Positions 46,701-58,399 of a stretch of DNA of 64,000 bases are shown piece by piece. The position numbers and the translations under genes were made by a program. The notes beneath the pieces are model-generated. The model searched no databases, had not been told where the DNA came from, and saw nothing but the letters and a program-made list of their open reading frames with translations. Numbering within the stretch: position 1 is the first letter of the stretch; each line of letters opens with the position of its first letter. The stretch is from Rutstroemia sp. NJR-2017a BVV2 (taxonomy: Eukaryota; Ascomycota; Leotiomycetes; Helotiales; Rutstroemiaceae): positions 124,001-188,000 of the forward strand of contig NJPS01000061.1 of NCBI GenBank assembly GCA_002946415.1, written 5' to 3'.

Positions 46701-46999
46701 TTGGTGGAACATGGATCTCTTCTCCGGTCTTAACCTTCCTTGTCAAATCATCGCCCATCTAATTTGCCCACCTTGCCTTACCTTGGATAGTCACAACCCA
46801 GCTTACTGACTAGGTTCCGCTTCGTTTGCCGGTCGCTCACTGATATGCATACCCAGCCAGAACTTCCATGCGGTGCAAGGTCAATTCTCCATTTTACGTT
46901 TCCGTTTTGCTTAAAATCGCATCTTCCTCGGTCGTCTGGATGTCTATTATTTGATCTTTTTTTCTTTTTTGGGGAGTTTTCCATAATCGCTTCATCACA
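43798..46999. other. 3.2 kb gene-poor region, possible gene remnants
   Basis: No intact gene recognised. Protein-like but interrupted plus-strand frames occur at 43970-44230 (NPDLGRRAFLQLPRLWGLHH) and at 44770-45080. They are separated by stops and frame changes, as in an eroded gene. A 206-codon plus frame (45663-46283) starts at TTG and has no domain. The right end must hold the IPC synthase promoter. Confidence 0.45.
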
Positions 47000-48406
47000 A
47001 TGGAGGGCGTTGTCCGCGCATGCAGACGCCTCTTCCTACATGTATACAGAACTTTGCTCAATAGGTAAGAAAAGCCTATGCTGTTTTCCCCAACGTCATT
47101 TGTTTTAGAAACTTCCCACTCTCCAACCTAGCTGTTGCAGATAACTAATTTTTGATTTTTCGACTGCAGACATTCGTTATTTGGCTTGCTTAGACATATT
47201 CTGATAAATTTAACGTTCATTCTTGCTTGGATAACTACTTTTAAAAATGGTGAGGAAGAATCCATTTCCATTTCCCCTCTCTTGCCAAAAAATCCCCAGG
47301 CCAAAAATTAGCAAAATAACTTACACAATGTCTTCTTCCGCACAACAGCCTGGCGAATTAGTCCTTCCATACGTCCGGCAATCGATGTCAACTACCTCGA
47401 AAACCTCGACAAGGAAGTCTTTGGCCTGTCGTTCTCCGGCCTCGCGATCCAGTTCACCTGCTCGGTGATCGGCGTCCTATGGATGAACGCCCTCACGCGA
47501 CGAACGAAACTCTCCCTCCTCGCCGCGCTCCCTCCCCTCCTCCTCAACATCCTCTACTCCCTTTCCCACAACCTGTGCGAAGCCCTCGACGTCTTCACCT
47601 GGCTCTCCTACGGCGTCATCCACTTCATCTCGCCCTTCCTCGCCGCCTTCTGGCTGTGGCTCTTCGCTCCCCCCGGCGTCGTCTCCGTCTTCGCCTGGTC
47701 CTTCGGCATCCAAAACTGCCTCGGCATCATCACCCACCTCTCCTTCCCCAGCGCCGCCCCCTGGTACGGCGACCAATACGGGTATCCGCTTCCCCCGGGC
47801 ACTTACAGCATGCCGGGGTCCGCCGCGGGGCTCGTCCGCGTCGACAAAGTCCTCGGCACACACATCTACGCCAACGCGTTCAAAGCGTCGCCGCTGGTGT
47901 TCGGCGCCTTCCCCTCCCTGCACGGCGCCTTCAGCTGCTGCTGCTTCTTCTTCATCGGGCGGTACTCCCGTAAGGGAGCCTTCCTGCTGGGATTCTACGT
48001 GCTATGGCAATGGTTCTCAACCATGTATTTACGGCACCATTGGCGGCTGGATCTGCTGGGCGGGCTGGCGTACAGCGCGTTTGCGTTCTCTTTGTTTTAT
48101 CGAGGGCTGCAGAAAATCGATCGTGCGTATGCGACGGGGGTAAGTGGGGGGAATGGATGGCAGAGGTTATGGGAGGGGACAAGATTGCAGTATTGGTTTG
48201 ATGGGAAGCCGGATCAGAGGGGGTATGAGATGGTGTTGGAGGAACATGCGGGGGAGAGGGGGAGGAAGAGGGGGGATGCGGATGCGGATAAGGAGTTTGC
48301 GATGGAGGAGAGGTCGTTTTCGTCGATGGAGAGTCAGTTGGAGAATGAGTGGGTGAGGGACGAGGGCGTGACGTGGACGGTTAAGGATCCGACTGCGAGG
48401 GTGTAG
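47000..48406 (+). CDS. Inositolphosphorylceramide synthase (Aur1 family)
   Basis: Golgi enzyme that transfers phosphoinositol from phosphatidylinositol to ceramide. It is essential in yeasts and is the aureobasidin A target. Three exons, 47000-47064, 47170-47249 and 47349-48406, give 400 residues. Splicing links the start MEGVVRACRRLFLHVYRTLL, a first hydrophobic helix (LRHILINLTFILAWITTF), RPAIDVNYLENLDKE and the PAP2-like core. Catalytic motifs match yeast Aur1: FGAFPSLHGAF, and TMYLRHHWRLDLLGG with the His and Asp. The SAPWY-like element reads SAAPWYGDQYG, followed by GLVRVDKVLG. Several membrane helices are visible. The tail after about residue 310 is hydrophilic. The large exon is GC-rich at third positions. 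Confidence 0.92.
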
Positions 48407-49286
48407 GAGCGTTGGTCGTAGGGTGGGTAGTGGTAGTGTAATACATCCGAGACTGATGGTCACATGTGTGGATATACTAGACCAAATGGACGTGAAGGAC
48501 GAATATACGAATATGAGCATGAGCATGAGCGTGGGTGGGAAAACCATAAATTATATTCTCTGAGGCCGAGGCCGTGGCAGGCTTGCATATACTTCCACTT
48601 CTCTGGAGTTAAGAGTTGTGTGTAGCATATTTTATAGAACGAGACCATCTCATGTCGTTAAAGTAAGCTCTGTACGTCCAACCTTTTCTGGTATTGGAAG
48701 TAATGGATACTCAAGCTTACCATGCAGGGGAGAGGAGCATCCGAAAGAATGCATGAAGGAAGGGGGAGAGGGGGGGGAATACGGGATCTTTGCGGAGTTT
48801 TATGTACAGAATCGGTTCGGCGGGAGATTGGAATGAGACTGCTCACTCCTGGACCGCTAAGCTCAAAGACTTTGACGCATCTAAGATAGATAGTTTGCAA
48901 GCAAGTAGATGGAACGAGGAATTAGCATAGGATAGAAGAATTCCACTGGAGGACAATAGTGGCTGCAAGTATTTGTGATATCAAATTGTTACTTTTTTCA
49001 TTTATTCATCCACCTTCCCAGTTCCCCTCTAACCTGCCACTCGCTACTCTCCATCTCGAAAACGATGATATCCGTACGGTGTGTTATGTATAGCGGACAG
49101 AGAGAATAGAAAAGAATACAAAAGTCCAAATATCTCAGCTTCTGAGGAAAAAGATATTCATATCTGTACCAGTTCATTCCATCCACCCCACCATCCATTC
49201 ATCCACGCATGAGTTAAGTACTCATTTCTGTGCTTCTTCCATGAATGAGATACCATACACTCGCTCTCCCAAAACCAAGGATTCAT
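48407..49286. other. Convergent intergenic, no gene recognised
   Basis: 880 bp between the stops of IPC synthase and p23. Frames up to 126 codons are shadows or lack domains. Confidence 0.5.
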
Positions 49287-50312
49287 CTAATTGACCTCTT
49301 CGATCTTGGCTGGAGCAGTACCCTCGGTCTTCTCTTCTCCCTCGAGAGCGGGCATCTCCTCATCATCATCCTCGCCTTCTTCTTCGCCATCCTCATCCAT
49401 AGCTCCACCACCTAGACCTTCCATTCCTGCTCCACCGAGCTTCGAGAAGTCGATTCCGCCGAAATCTCCTCCTCCGCCCATCATGTCGCCCATACCTGGC
49501 ATGCCGCCTAGATTCGTTGTTAGTAACTTGCCTCCAACGTGGTAGATTTAAGAAAATGGAAAAGAAGCCAACATACCCATACCACCCATAGCACTCAAAT
49601 CCTCCTCAGGCGCCTCATCCTGCTCATCCTCATCCACCCACTTATCGAAATCTGTCTTGAGGAAATGCACCTTCTTGTTATCCTTCAATAATCTCGGCCA
49701 GAACTCCTCCTTCAACTCCTTCTTCCTCAACACGAACTGGACGTTCTTCATCGTGTGGTTGATCTTCGTCGCGCTCTCGTCAATCTCGGCATAGAGCTCC
49801 AATTCGACGGCGTAAGCTCGCTTGAGCGATTCCGAGTACCCGGAGAAGGAGAGCGATTGCGACTTTACGTCGATCTTGAGCTTGCCGGGTTGGACATCGG
49901 GCACGGAGATGGTGAGGTAGATGAAGTTCTTTTCGGCCTCGGTGGCACTTGATCTTTGGGCCCAGAGGACTGTAGAGAGATGGGTGTTAGCGGTTTGTGC
50001 AGATTAACACTGTTGCTGTTGTGTGTAAGTTGCAGGTTGGTCCTTGCGTTTAGTCGGTAGGCTTCAGGTTTGCAATACCCCGCGCTGAGCCGAGCAAAGC
50101 AAACATGAGACATTTCTGTCAATGTCTTTGTCCCTGGACTCGAAAAAGCAAAAGACTACTTCGCTCCAGACTGAGCTTCACTTTACTCGCAGAACTCTAA
50201 AGCAAGCAAGCAAGCAAGCAAAGCCATGTTGGCGGTCCTGAAAAGGCTCGCCACGATGCGGGGGGAAGGTAGGAGAGAGCTTACCTTCTGGGGTTGCTGG
50301 AGCGTCAGACAT
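49287..50312 (-). CDS. Hsp90 co-chaperone p23 (Sba1/Wos2)
   Basis: Binds ATP-bound Hsp90 and slows its ATPase, stabilising client complexes. Three exons: 50312-50285, 49969-49577 and 49507-49287 (213 residues). The CS domain begins TPEVLWAQRSSATEAEKNFI and continues through YLTISVPDVQPGKLKIDVKS to RKKELKEEFWPRLLKDNKK. WPRL is the p23 signature, followed by VHFLKTDFDKWVDEDEQDE. The tail has Gly/Met repeats (GGMPGMGDMMGGGGDFGGID), as in fungal p23 proteins, and an acidic end. The first intron (315 bp) holds an AAGC tetranucleotide run near 50200-50223. Divergent from the vps24 gene. Confidence 0.96.
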
Positions 50313-51026
50313 GATTTAGAAAAGGAGTCGTAAAGGCGAAGTAGATAGCTTGGGGTATCGCAAGGAGAAAATCAATTGTTGTAATAAAAGCAAAAGTTGC
50401 ACTTGTTTTTTTTTACAGTTGGAGGTTGAGAGGAGAGAGAGGGAAAGAATTGGGGGTTTGGCGAAGTTTCTATTCGTTGCTGCTCCTTGTGTGGTGCGGG
50501 TGCGGATGCCAAACGAGGCTGGAGCTGGAGATGGAACCTTGGAGAAGATTGAAGAAAAAGTCCGCTGGAGTACAGTGCAAGTACAGTATTAACAACAGCT
50601 GTTTGGAAATAATCCCAAAATGGACGGATTGAAGTAATTACAGTGTGAGGAGCGTAGCTACATAATTAACATTTTTATGGACTGGTCCAGCTCTTTATTT
50701 TATTTTAAATCTAACACCCAAATTCCCAAGAGTTCTAAGAATGCCACCACTTGCGGGCCATTTCCCATTTGACAACCCCACGTTGCGCGGCGGCGGCTCT
50801 TCCTCGCTCAAAGCCAACGTCACTGGTGACTGAGCTTGGGCCTTAACCCCAAACCTTTAGCCATATCGTATCAATCACCGATACTTGTGATATCGTGATA
50901 ACCACCGATTTGATATTTGGCGCCCTCCACAGCCGAATTCATATGCTCTGCATTAGTTGACGCAGTTTGACTCTTCAACAATTTCTACATTCAGACAATT
51001 TCTGCGAACACCGCAGGTCTCCCACC
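50313..51026. promoter_or_regulatory. Divergent promoter region, p23 / Vps24
   Basis: 714 bp separate the two divergent starts. No gene or clear element recognised. Confidence 0.45.
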
Positions 51027-51786
51027 ATGGAATCCATCAAAGCCGTCTTCTTCAAACCGGACCCCCAAGCCCAAGTCAGTACCTCCATTACTCCGCCATC
51101 CTCACACACCGGCGCACACATAACTAACCATCCCCTCTTCCCCTCAGGTCCGCAAATGCAACCAGCTCATCCGTCAAAACGTCCGCAAACTCGACCGCGA
51201 CATCGCATCCCTCAAAGCCGTGGAAACCAAGACCCGCGGGCTAATCATCGCGGCTTCCAAACGCGCCCAACGCAACCCCTCACAAGCCAAGCAAGCCGCG
51301 CAAGAAACCCGCATCTTCGCCCGCGAACTGATCCGCACCCGCAACACATCGAAGCGTCTCGTCACGTCCAAAGCGCAGCTCAACAGCGTGGCCATGCAAG
51401 TCAACGAAGCGTTCGCGGTGAGGAAGATCGAGGGGAGTATTCGGGCCTCGACGGGGATCATGAAGGATGTGAATAGTTTGGTTCGGTTACCGGAGTTGAT
51501 GGGGACGATGAGGGAGTTGTCGCAGGAGTTGGTCAAGGCGGGGATTATTGAGGAGATGGTCGGCGATATGATGCCTGAGGCGATGGAGGAGGAGGATGAG
51601 GAGGCGGAGGGGGAGGTTGATAAGGTTTTGGGGGAGATTCTGCAGGATCGCATGGGCAAGGTGCAGGCTACGCCGAATTTGCCAGCGGCGCCGGTGCAGC
51701 AGGAGGAGGTTGCGGAGGAGGAGGACGAGGATTCGGAGGCCATGTTGGATCAGATGAGGGGGAGGTTGGAGGCTTTGAAGAGCTGA
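51027..51786 (+). CDS. vps24: ESCRT-III subunit Vps24 (CHMP3)
   Basis: Co-polymerises with Snf7 and Vps2 to cut intralumenal vesicles at endosomes. Two exons, 51027-51074 and 51148-51786, give 228 residues. The N-terminal basic helix is MESIKAVFFKPDPQAQVRKC, followed by NQLIRQNVRKLDRDI. The core continues with RIFARELIRTRNTSKRLV and VNSLVRLPELMGTMRELSQE. The C-terminal acidic linker and the MIT-interacting helix EAMLDQMRGRLEALKS end the protein, giving the Vps4-recruiting motif. I prefer Vps24 over Vps2 because of the MESIKAVFFKPDP start and the VNSLVRLPEL block. Confidence 0.93.
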
Positions 51787-52798
51787 AGTGGGAGGGAAGG
51801 TTTATATGGGGAATACTTAATACAAGTTGGAGTTTGGATGGAGTTCGAGGTTGGGTTTGTACAGAGACTCATTTTGGTTCCAGATTGCACGGATAAATTC
51901 TTAAAGAAGGCCTACTAAATCACTATTCTTCTTTCTGTGATTATTTTCATTCTTGCATATCGTTTCTGGTGAGCCGTTGGATTATCATGATGTACCTAGC
52001 AGAGAATGGGACTACCGGTGCTGGTTCCACCCTCGGTTGAGTGACAGAGTTGCAGCATGCCTATTCTGGACTATCTGGCCCTTTCTCCTTGTTTGAAGAT
52101 GCACATGCAATATAGGTCTATGTATATATCATTAGGCCTCAGAACTCTGCACATTGTCCCATAGCCTATGGCCGTGTTCCGTCCACCCCTCAATTTTAGG
52201 GCAGCTCCATAGAGGTCAGAGATCTAATGATATACGGTAATCAATAAAGTTGTGTGTGCTAGCCCACTGGATAACAACACGGTTGAAAGTACAACCTTTT
52301 GAGTACACAGGCAGACTCAGTCATGTTTTGACATCTTCGTCTTCCTCGTCATTGGTTTCTTCGCTTTCTCCCTTTCTCAATCGTGAATGGAGAGTGATTT
52401 GTGATTACAATGACACTGAACCGTCACTCAGCACCTGCTCAGCGTGCTTTCTGTGATTTGGGCAGATTTCACACCTCGTTAAACATGAGCAAAGAAGAAT
52501 GTAATATCATATTTATATTTTTTTGAATAGGAAAATAACACGATATCCCTTACAGTAACCCATTCCATTTCCTCCCATTCCTTCCAAACCCATCCAATAA
52601 GCAAGAAGATACTCCAAATTTGCCGGCCGTTGACAACATAAATTCATTCCTCCCATATCTCTCTTGTTCTTAAATATCATATTAATGGAGAATTTTCTTT
52701 TCTTGTCGATCTGGTTCCAAAGCAGAAACAAACTAGAAATCAATAAAAGCCCAACGCAACAATCAAGCAACGGAGCAGAAATAACACGCATGATCAGA
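51787..52798. other. Convergent intergenic, no gene recognised
   Basis: 1.0 kb between the stops of vps24 and the Zn2Cys6 gene. No domain-bearing frame. Confidence 0.5.
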
Positions 52799-54817
52799 TC
52801 AAAGTAACTGCAACTCCTCCATGTAACTTCTCTCCTCGACCATTCCCCGCATGAACACCTCCTCTCCAACTTCGCCCCACCATCCACGTTCAATAACTTC
52901 CTTCTTCCTCTGGAAGATCTCACCCGCAACGCCCTTCACTTGCCCGAATGCTCGGCCGGCAGAAGGCCACACCTGCCACAGGGTCTTCAAAGCACCGGTG
53001 TTGAGTTTCAACTGTTGCTTGAGATCGTCGTCGTTGAGGATGGTGAAGAGGACGGACCAGCAGCTGAGATGCACGACCGACGCAAGCGTTATGACGCAGG
53101 TGAAGAAATGGGTGTGTTTGATTAGGGGGACGGGAAGTTGGATGAGTTTGGAGATGGCTTGTGCGGCGGTGATGATTTTGGATGCGTGCACATTGTAGTT
53201 GGTGCCGGGGGTGATGGGGTGGTGAGGAGCACAGGAGTCGATTGGTGTGGTGATGCTGCTGTCGAGTTCGGATAGTTCGCGGTGGAGGACAATGGTTGAT
53301 CTGGTAAGGTGTAAGTTTGGTAATTGTGCAAGAGGAAGTGGAAAACATGGGGGAAAGTAAAGTTCGAAGGGGACGATTAAAAGCGAAGGAAAAACTTACG
53401 CTTCCGTGATCATGTTAGCTTGGAAGAGCATCTCATCTAGTTTACCATCACTGCTGATGAGTTGCTTTTTGTTGTCGGGAAGATGCAGACGCCAATTCAC
53501 AAGATATGCATCCATGCGATCGACAGCGGCGCTATCCGGATTAGGATTCATTTGACGTCCGGTGAGAAGACGACCCATGTTGCGCATAGCAGCAATGCGG
53601 TACGTGAAAGATGAGTAGCTGTAGTCTCGGTGTGCGAAATCTTCATCGTCGAAATCACAGAGGTAATGTGGTCCTGGGATATTCTGTGGCTATGAGTATA
53701 TTATAGCTTGAGATGGAATGGGTAGACTTACTCCGCTAACATATTGCCATTCCTCGCACGGAAGGCCGACTTCAGCAGGAATGTCTTTCATGGGGAAGAA
53801 GCTCTTTTGGTGAACACCAGCAATCATTCCATCGATAATGTACATCTCCCACCATGTACGGCGCCAGCTTTCTTCCAAGGTCGACCAACCATTTCCATGT
53901 ACAGCAGCAAACTCTCTCTTGTTCATTCCCAGCTCTAATGCCAGATCTTGGGCATCGTTGAGCACTTGCAAAGCTTTCTCTTGGTATGTATACCCGTCAA
54001 GGCCAATGCAAAGGATGAGCATTGCTTGGACCTTGAACGCATCTTTGGGACAATCTGCCCGGTAGATGGATCGTTCTGCTTCGAGACATAGTGCGGTAGT
54101 GGGTGCTTGATCGATGTAGAATGAGCCTACATATCGCATAGCAGCTTCCAAATGGTCCAGGTGTTTCTCCTTCAAGAGTCTGAGAAGGTTATCCCGGGGA
54201 AGAAGGAAAGGATGGGCGGGCCAGAAATGGTAGAAGAACGCTTCGATACATTTTGTTCGAAGGTCTAAGCCGGAGATTTGTGGTTGTTTGTTCACCTCTA
54301 AGCCCGTGTGATCCCGATTACGCTCATACGACGGGTGATCAGCCGGACCGAATGGTAGCGCTTGGAGTCTGTTGTCGGGAGGAGTCGCTAGTCCACTGGG
54401 AATGTTGCCCGTATTACCGGTGGTGGTGTTGATTGAAGACGATGAGGCCCCTGGTCGAACTAGTGGGCAGGTCACTCTTGGGGTTGTCGCAGACGCGGTG
54501 CTTGTTGAAACGGCGGTTGCTGTCTTGCCCTGAGCGCCATTTCGTCTCGGGCCTTTGAAGCCTCGACGACTTCTCACGTAAACACACTCATATTCATTAG
54601 TGGAGCATCTCGAACATGGACTGTGTCCGTCGCATTTGAGATGCTTGGAACGACAGGCCACGCAGGCGGACGGGACTGTGATTCGATCCTTTTGGTGATC
54701 TGGAACGGACAGCGGTCGTTCGCCTGGTTTGTCAGGCAAATGATCGGAGCTGGGTGAGAGAGACGAATTACTCGTCGAAGGTGTTTGAATAGTATGGATT
54801 GGCGAAATAGAATCCAT
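52799..54817 (-). CDS. Zn2Cys6 fungal transcription factor
   Basis: Three exons, 54817-53732, 53683-53400 and 53300-52799, give 623 residues. The binuclear zinc cluster is at residues 52-78, with cysteines at 52, 55, 62, 68, 71 and 78 (spacing 2-6-5-2-6) in CVACRSKHLKCDGHSPCSRC. A basic linker (RSRRGFKGPRRNG) follows. The middle-homology region (fungal_trans) includes IEAFFYHFWPAHPFLLPRDN and ESWRRTWWEMYIIDG with PAEVGLPCEEW. The N-terminus and 90-170 are Ser/Thr/Pro-rich and probably disordered. Such factors bind CGG-type sites. The target pathway cannot be read here, because no metabolic cluster adjoins it. Confidence 0.95.
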
Positions 54818-56309
54818 AGCGTTCGTTAGTGGTCAGATAGTTGATGATGTGGATGTGGAGGTGGATGAGAATTGCTCGCCGACCAAAATGGTGAGATAAA
54901 GGCACAGGAAGTTGAGCGGTTTGCTACATTGAGGAGTTAATTCAAAGATCCATGTAACGGCCGTCGAATGAGCGTCGAGCCTGCCTACCCTTGCACAACA
55001 AAATTGGATAGATTTCGCTGACCACCGTAGAGATTGTAATACGTAGCGAGGTCCCCGACGAGCCGGGAATTAGATTCCTACAGCACGTCTCGTACGGGTT
55101 TATGTTGGTGATGCTGATTCTGATGATGTGCAGATTGCGGATTGCGGATGCTGACAGGATGTAAGAATGAGATGTGATATATCTTTTTGTCTGCCTTATA
55201 TCTTTAACAGGACGGGTATATAAGAGGGGGGCTCGAGAGCGGAACAGAACGAAGGAGTCGAGGAGGCCAGGAGGCCAGGAGTTCGGCAGTTCGCTCGCAG
55301 CGGTTTCTGTGGATAAGAATGATTGGGGATTATGGGGTAAAAGGGAAGGATAACGAGGATGGCCTCTGCAATATAACGACCCAAAGGCCTATCAAAAGCA
55401 CGCAAGACACGGTTTGGACGGTTATTCAGCACATTCGGAGTGGTTCATCCGCCATCGATTTTCTATCTCACCTACAGTTCTCGTATGCGTAACTCATGCG
55501 AAACTTATGCGCAACTCTTTTATGCCTTCCTGTTTCCGCCATCTCATTGGCCGGAACATCCGAGTGCTAATCACGTGCTAGATCATTTCCGTCATTCACG
55601 CATGTCATCTCGCTCGGATTTCCCCCTCCTTCTCCGATTGATAGAAAATCCTTCGTCTGTGCATCACATCTGCATATAAAGCGCGAGCGTCGACTTGTGT
55701 GAGTAGCATGCGGGATGGTTGAGGCCTTGGTTTGCTTCTATAAGAGCGGTGACAAGCCGAATCTCTTTGCTCCGGGCGGGTAGAGACTGAGGAGATTCCG
55801 GTGAGCGAGCGATGAGGATTTGAGCAGTGAGCAGTCAGCAGTCAGCAGTCAGCAGTGAGCAGCGAACAATGGGCGATGAATTCTGTGGACCGAACCCCTT
55901 CTGTGTTCCCGTTTCACTGCCACATTGTGGCTCGGAACAATGGCAATGTCGTGACTAGGCACTGTTGCTGGTTCCCGGAATACTTATCGATTGGTTGGCC
56001 CCAGTAAGGCTTTCTGACCAACCAGAAGTGCGCCCACCCTTAATCGATGTGTTCCGTTGGAGACGTTGAAAACCCTTTCTAAATGCTCTGAATGGCCAGC
56101 AGAGCTAGAAATAACCCACCAGGGCGAAAAGTTGTCTTGGTCTGGGGATTGCCATTAAGCCTCACCTGTGGAGTCTCTTCACATGATCATCTCAAATTCT
56201 CGCAAATTTTGGGATGTTGATATTTGCGGGTTTTGCTTCATGTCCTCCAAAAGGACCTTACAAACTCATTTCGCTTCTCATTTCCTCAATTCCTCTCTAG
56301 AATGCGAGA
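54818..56309. other. Divergent promoter region with a 7-bp repeat
   Basis: 1.5 kb between the Zn2Cys6 start and the HeLo gene start. No gene recognised. A 79-codon frame at 55440-55679 has no domain. Confidence 0.5.
55824..55865. repeat. Six tandem copies of a GCAGTSA-type heptamer
   Basis: Units in order are GCAGTGA, GCAGTCA three times, GCAGTGA and GCAGCGA. It lies in the intergenic region between two divergent genes. Confidence 0.9.
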
Positions 56310-58399
56310 ATGGATCCTATAAGTGCTGTCGGACTCGCTTTGAGTGTAGCATCATTAGCAGGGCAAGTTCTCGCAGGATGTATACAAGGTACACATTTCC
56401 GGTCCGACGCGGAAACAATTCTCAAAATGTTGATTTTCGTAATTAGGCATTCAACTCGTCATCACTGCGATGAATGTTCCAGAGGAGTCGAAGTACTTCA
56501 ATTTGCGACTTCGGATGGAGCAGCAGAGATTGTTTGCATGGAGTGAAACGTCAGGTCTGCTAGATCTAGATGACCTCAAGATTCGCGAATCCAATACCTT
56601 CGTCATTCATCGTACGACTATCTTGGATCTTCTCGTACAGATTCAGTGTTTATTCAAAGAATTTGAAAAAGCGCAGATCAAAAATAAACATCTCAAAATT
56701 GCCTCTGAGTCGGTAGTAGACGAAGATACAGTTGACGATCCAGCAAAAGACTCGTCGAGCGCTCATGTCCCATTATCTGAGCCAAGACGAAGATACATCA
56801 TTAAGGTGATGAAAGCACTGAAATCGAATACTACGGATCAACTTGCTGAAGGCCGAAGGCGCCTGTGGTGGGCAGCATTCGATAAGGCCGCCTTTGAGGT
56901 TCTTCTCCAACGATTCTCGACTCTGAACGATAATATGACGGATATTCTCGATGCTCGATTACAGACAGAGATCCACCGGACAACGCAGGATACCAATCGG
57001 GGAGTACTACAACTCCACAAAGATTTAAACTCTTTGCACCGATTAGTGATGGCCTTGAACATAAAACTGGAATCTAGAGCGTTCTACACACCGGCGATTC
57101 CGTATGAAAATTCTGAAGATAACTCTTCTGGTTTGAAACTCCTAGCTCAACTAGCAAAATTCAAAGCTTTCAACGAAGCAATTAATCCGTCGACCGAGAG
57201 CGAGACGCCATGGGACGAGGCGACAGGGGAAGCTCTCTCGCTAGGCAAACCCGATGATGAAAGGACTGGTCTTCAGATCGAGAAATCTAGTATCAAATTT
57301 GTACCTGGTAAGGCTGAAACGGACATAGACTCTATCAGGTGTGAAGCGACATACGTTCACGATGGTATTGAAGAACCGGTGTGGATTGAATGGAAAGACT
57401 ATGATTACATACCTGGTGCCACATCACCTCCTCCTCTTATCATAGACCGGGTACAAAAGCTCGTAGCACTTCTCCACCACGAACCCAAACCAGAAGCGTT
57501 TAGAGTTCCGCACTGTCTCGGCTATTTCGATAATCTTGCAATGGCACCATCTTCGCCCCTTTCTCTGGAATCCGATGAACTTGATGACGACTCGGCAGAA
57601 ACACGCATTGGGCTTGTATTTCGCAAACCGCTCAGCACTAGTAGTTCACCTGTTTCACTGTTTCAGCTTTTCACTACATATCAGAAGCCGAGGGTAACAG
57701 ACCGTATCAAACTCGCCTATTCACTTTCGAATTGCTTGTTATACTTACACTCTGTGAATTGGCTACATAAAGGGTTCCGCTCACACAACATCGTATTTTT
57801 CCCCTCAACAGCGGAAGGCGGAAAACCAAGTAAGATCGATTGGGAACAGGCCTATCTCAGTGGCTTTGACTTTGCTCGTCCGGCGAGGAAAGATGAAATG
57901 ACGGAGATACCAGGAGATAGCGAGGAGTATAACATGTATAGACATCCTGGAACTCAGGGTGTCGGATGGGGTCCAAGGGAAAGTAAGTTATACTACCACT
58001 TCCAACCCATGAGCTCTACTGATTCGTGCAATCATAGGCTACAGGAAGAGCTTCGACATCTACAGTTTTGGGATAGTGCTTGTGGAACTGTGTTTCTGGA
58101 AATCCATCACAGATATCATGTCCGAGATCACTCAGAACGAAACAAGAACATCATCATCGACGAGAAAGCCCCAGGCGAAGAACGTCCGGAGTATTCTCAT
58201 GAGAGAGGAGACACTTTTGAAAATAGGAGGAGAAATGGGAGAGGTAGTGGAAGAAGTAGTAAAACGGTGTATAGTAGGTGGGAAAGAACTAGGAGTATTC
58301 GATGGCGAAGACGAAATGGGCGATGAAAAAGTAGCTTCAAGGTTAGGGATGCGATTCTTCGAGAGAGTGGTCAAGAGACTGGGTGATATTAAGGTTTGA
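56310..58399 (+). CDS. HeLo-domain protein with kinase-like (pseudokinase) domain
   Basis: Predicted fungal cell-death or allorecognition protein. Three exons, 56310-56388, 56447-57982 and 58038-58399, give 658 residues. The N-terminus MDPISAVGLALSVASLAGQV and the first ~70 residues match the HeLo (prion-inhibition and propagation) domain, whose amphipathic N-terminal helix acts on membranes in HET-S. A helical middle follows. From about 330 a protein-kinase fold is visible: a possible beta3 Lys343 in WIEWKDY, LHSVNWLHKGFRSHNIVFF at the catalytic loop (H467 K468 G469, so HRD is HKG), and GFD at 499-501 in place of DFG. SFDIYSFGIVLVELCFW is subdomain IX. The catalytic Asp and the metal-binding Asp are both lost, so it is likely an inactive kinase. 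Membrane action and trigger are inference. Confidence 0.85.

Noticed and set aside
47479..47973. 164- and 148-codon frames over the IPC synthase exon
   Set aside because: Shadows of the GC-rich coding exon in other frames; the composition (Arg/Pro, or Gly/Glu/Asp repeats) is the expected artefact.
51174..51743. 189-codon minus-strand frame opposite vps24
   Set aside because: Antisense shadow of the strongly biased vps24 exon.
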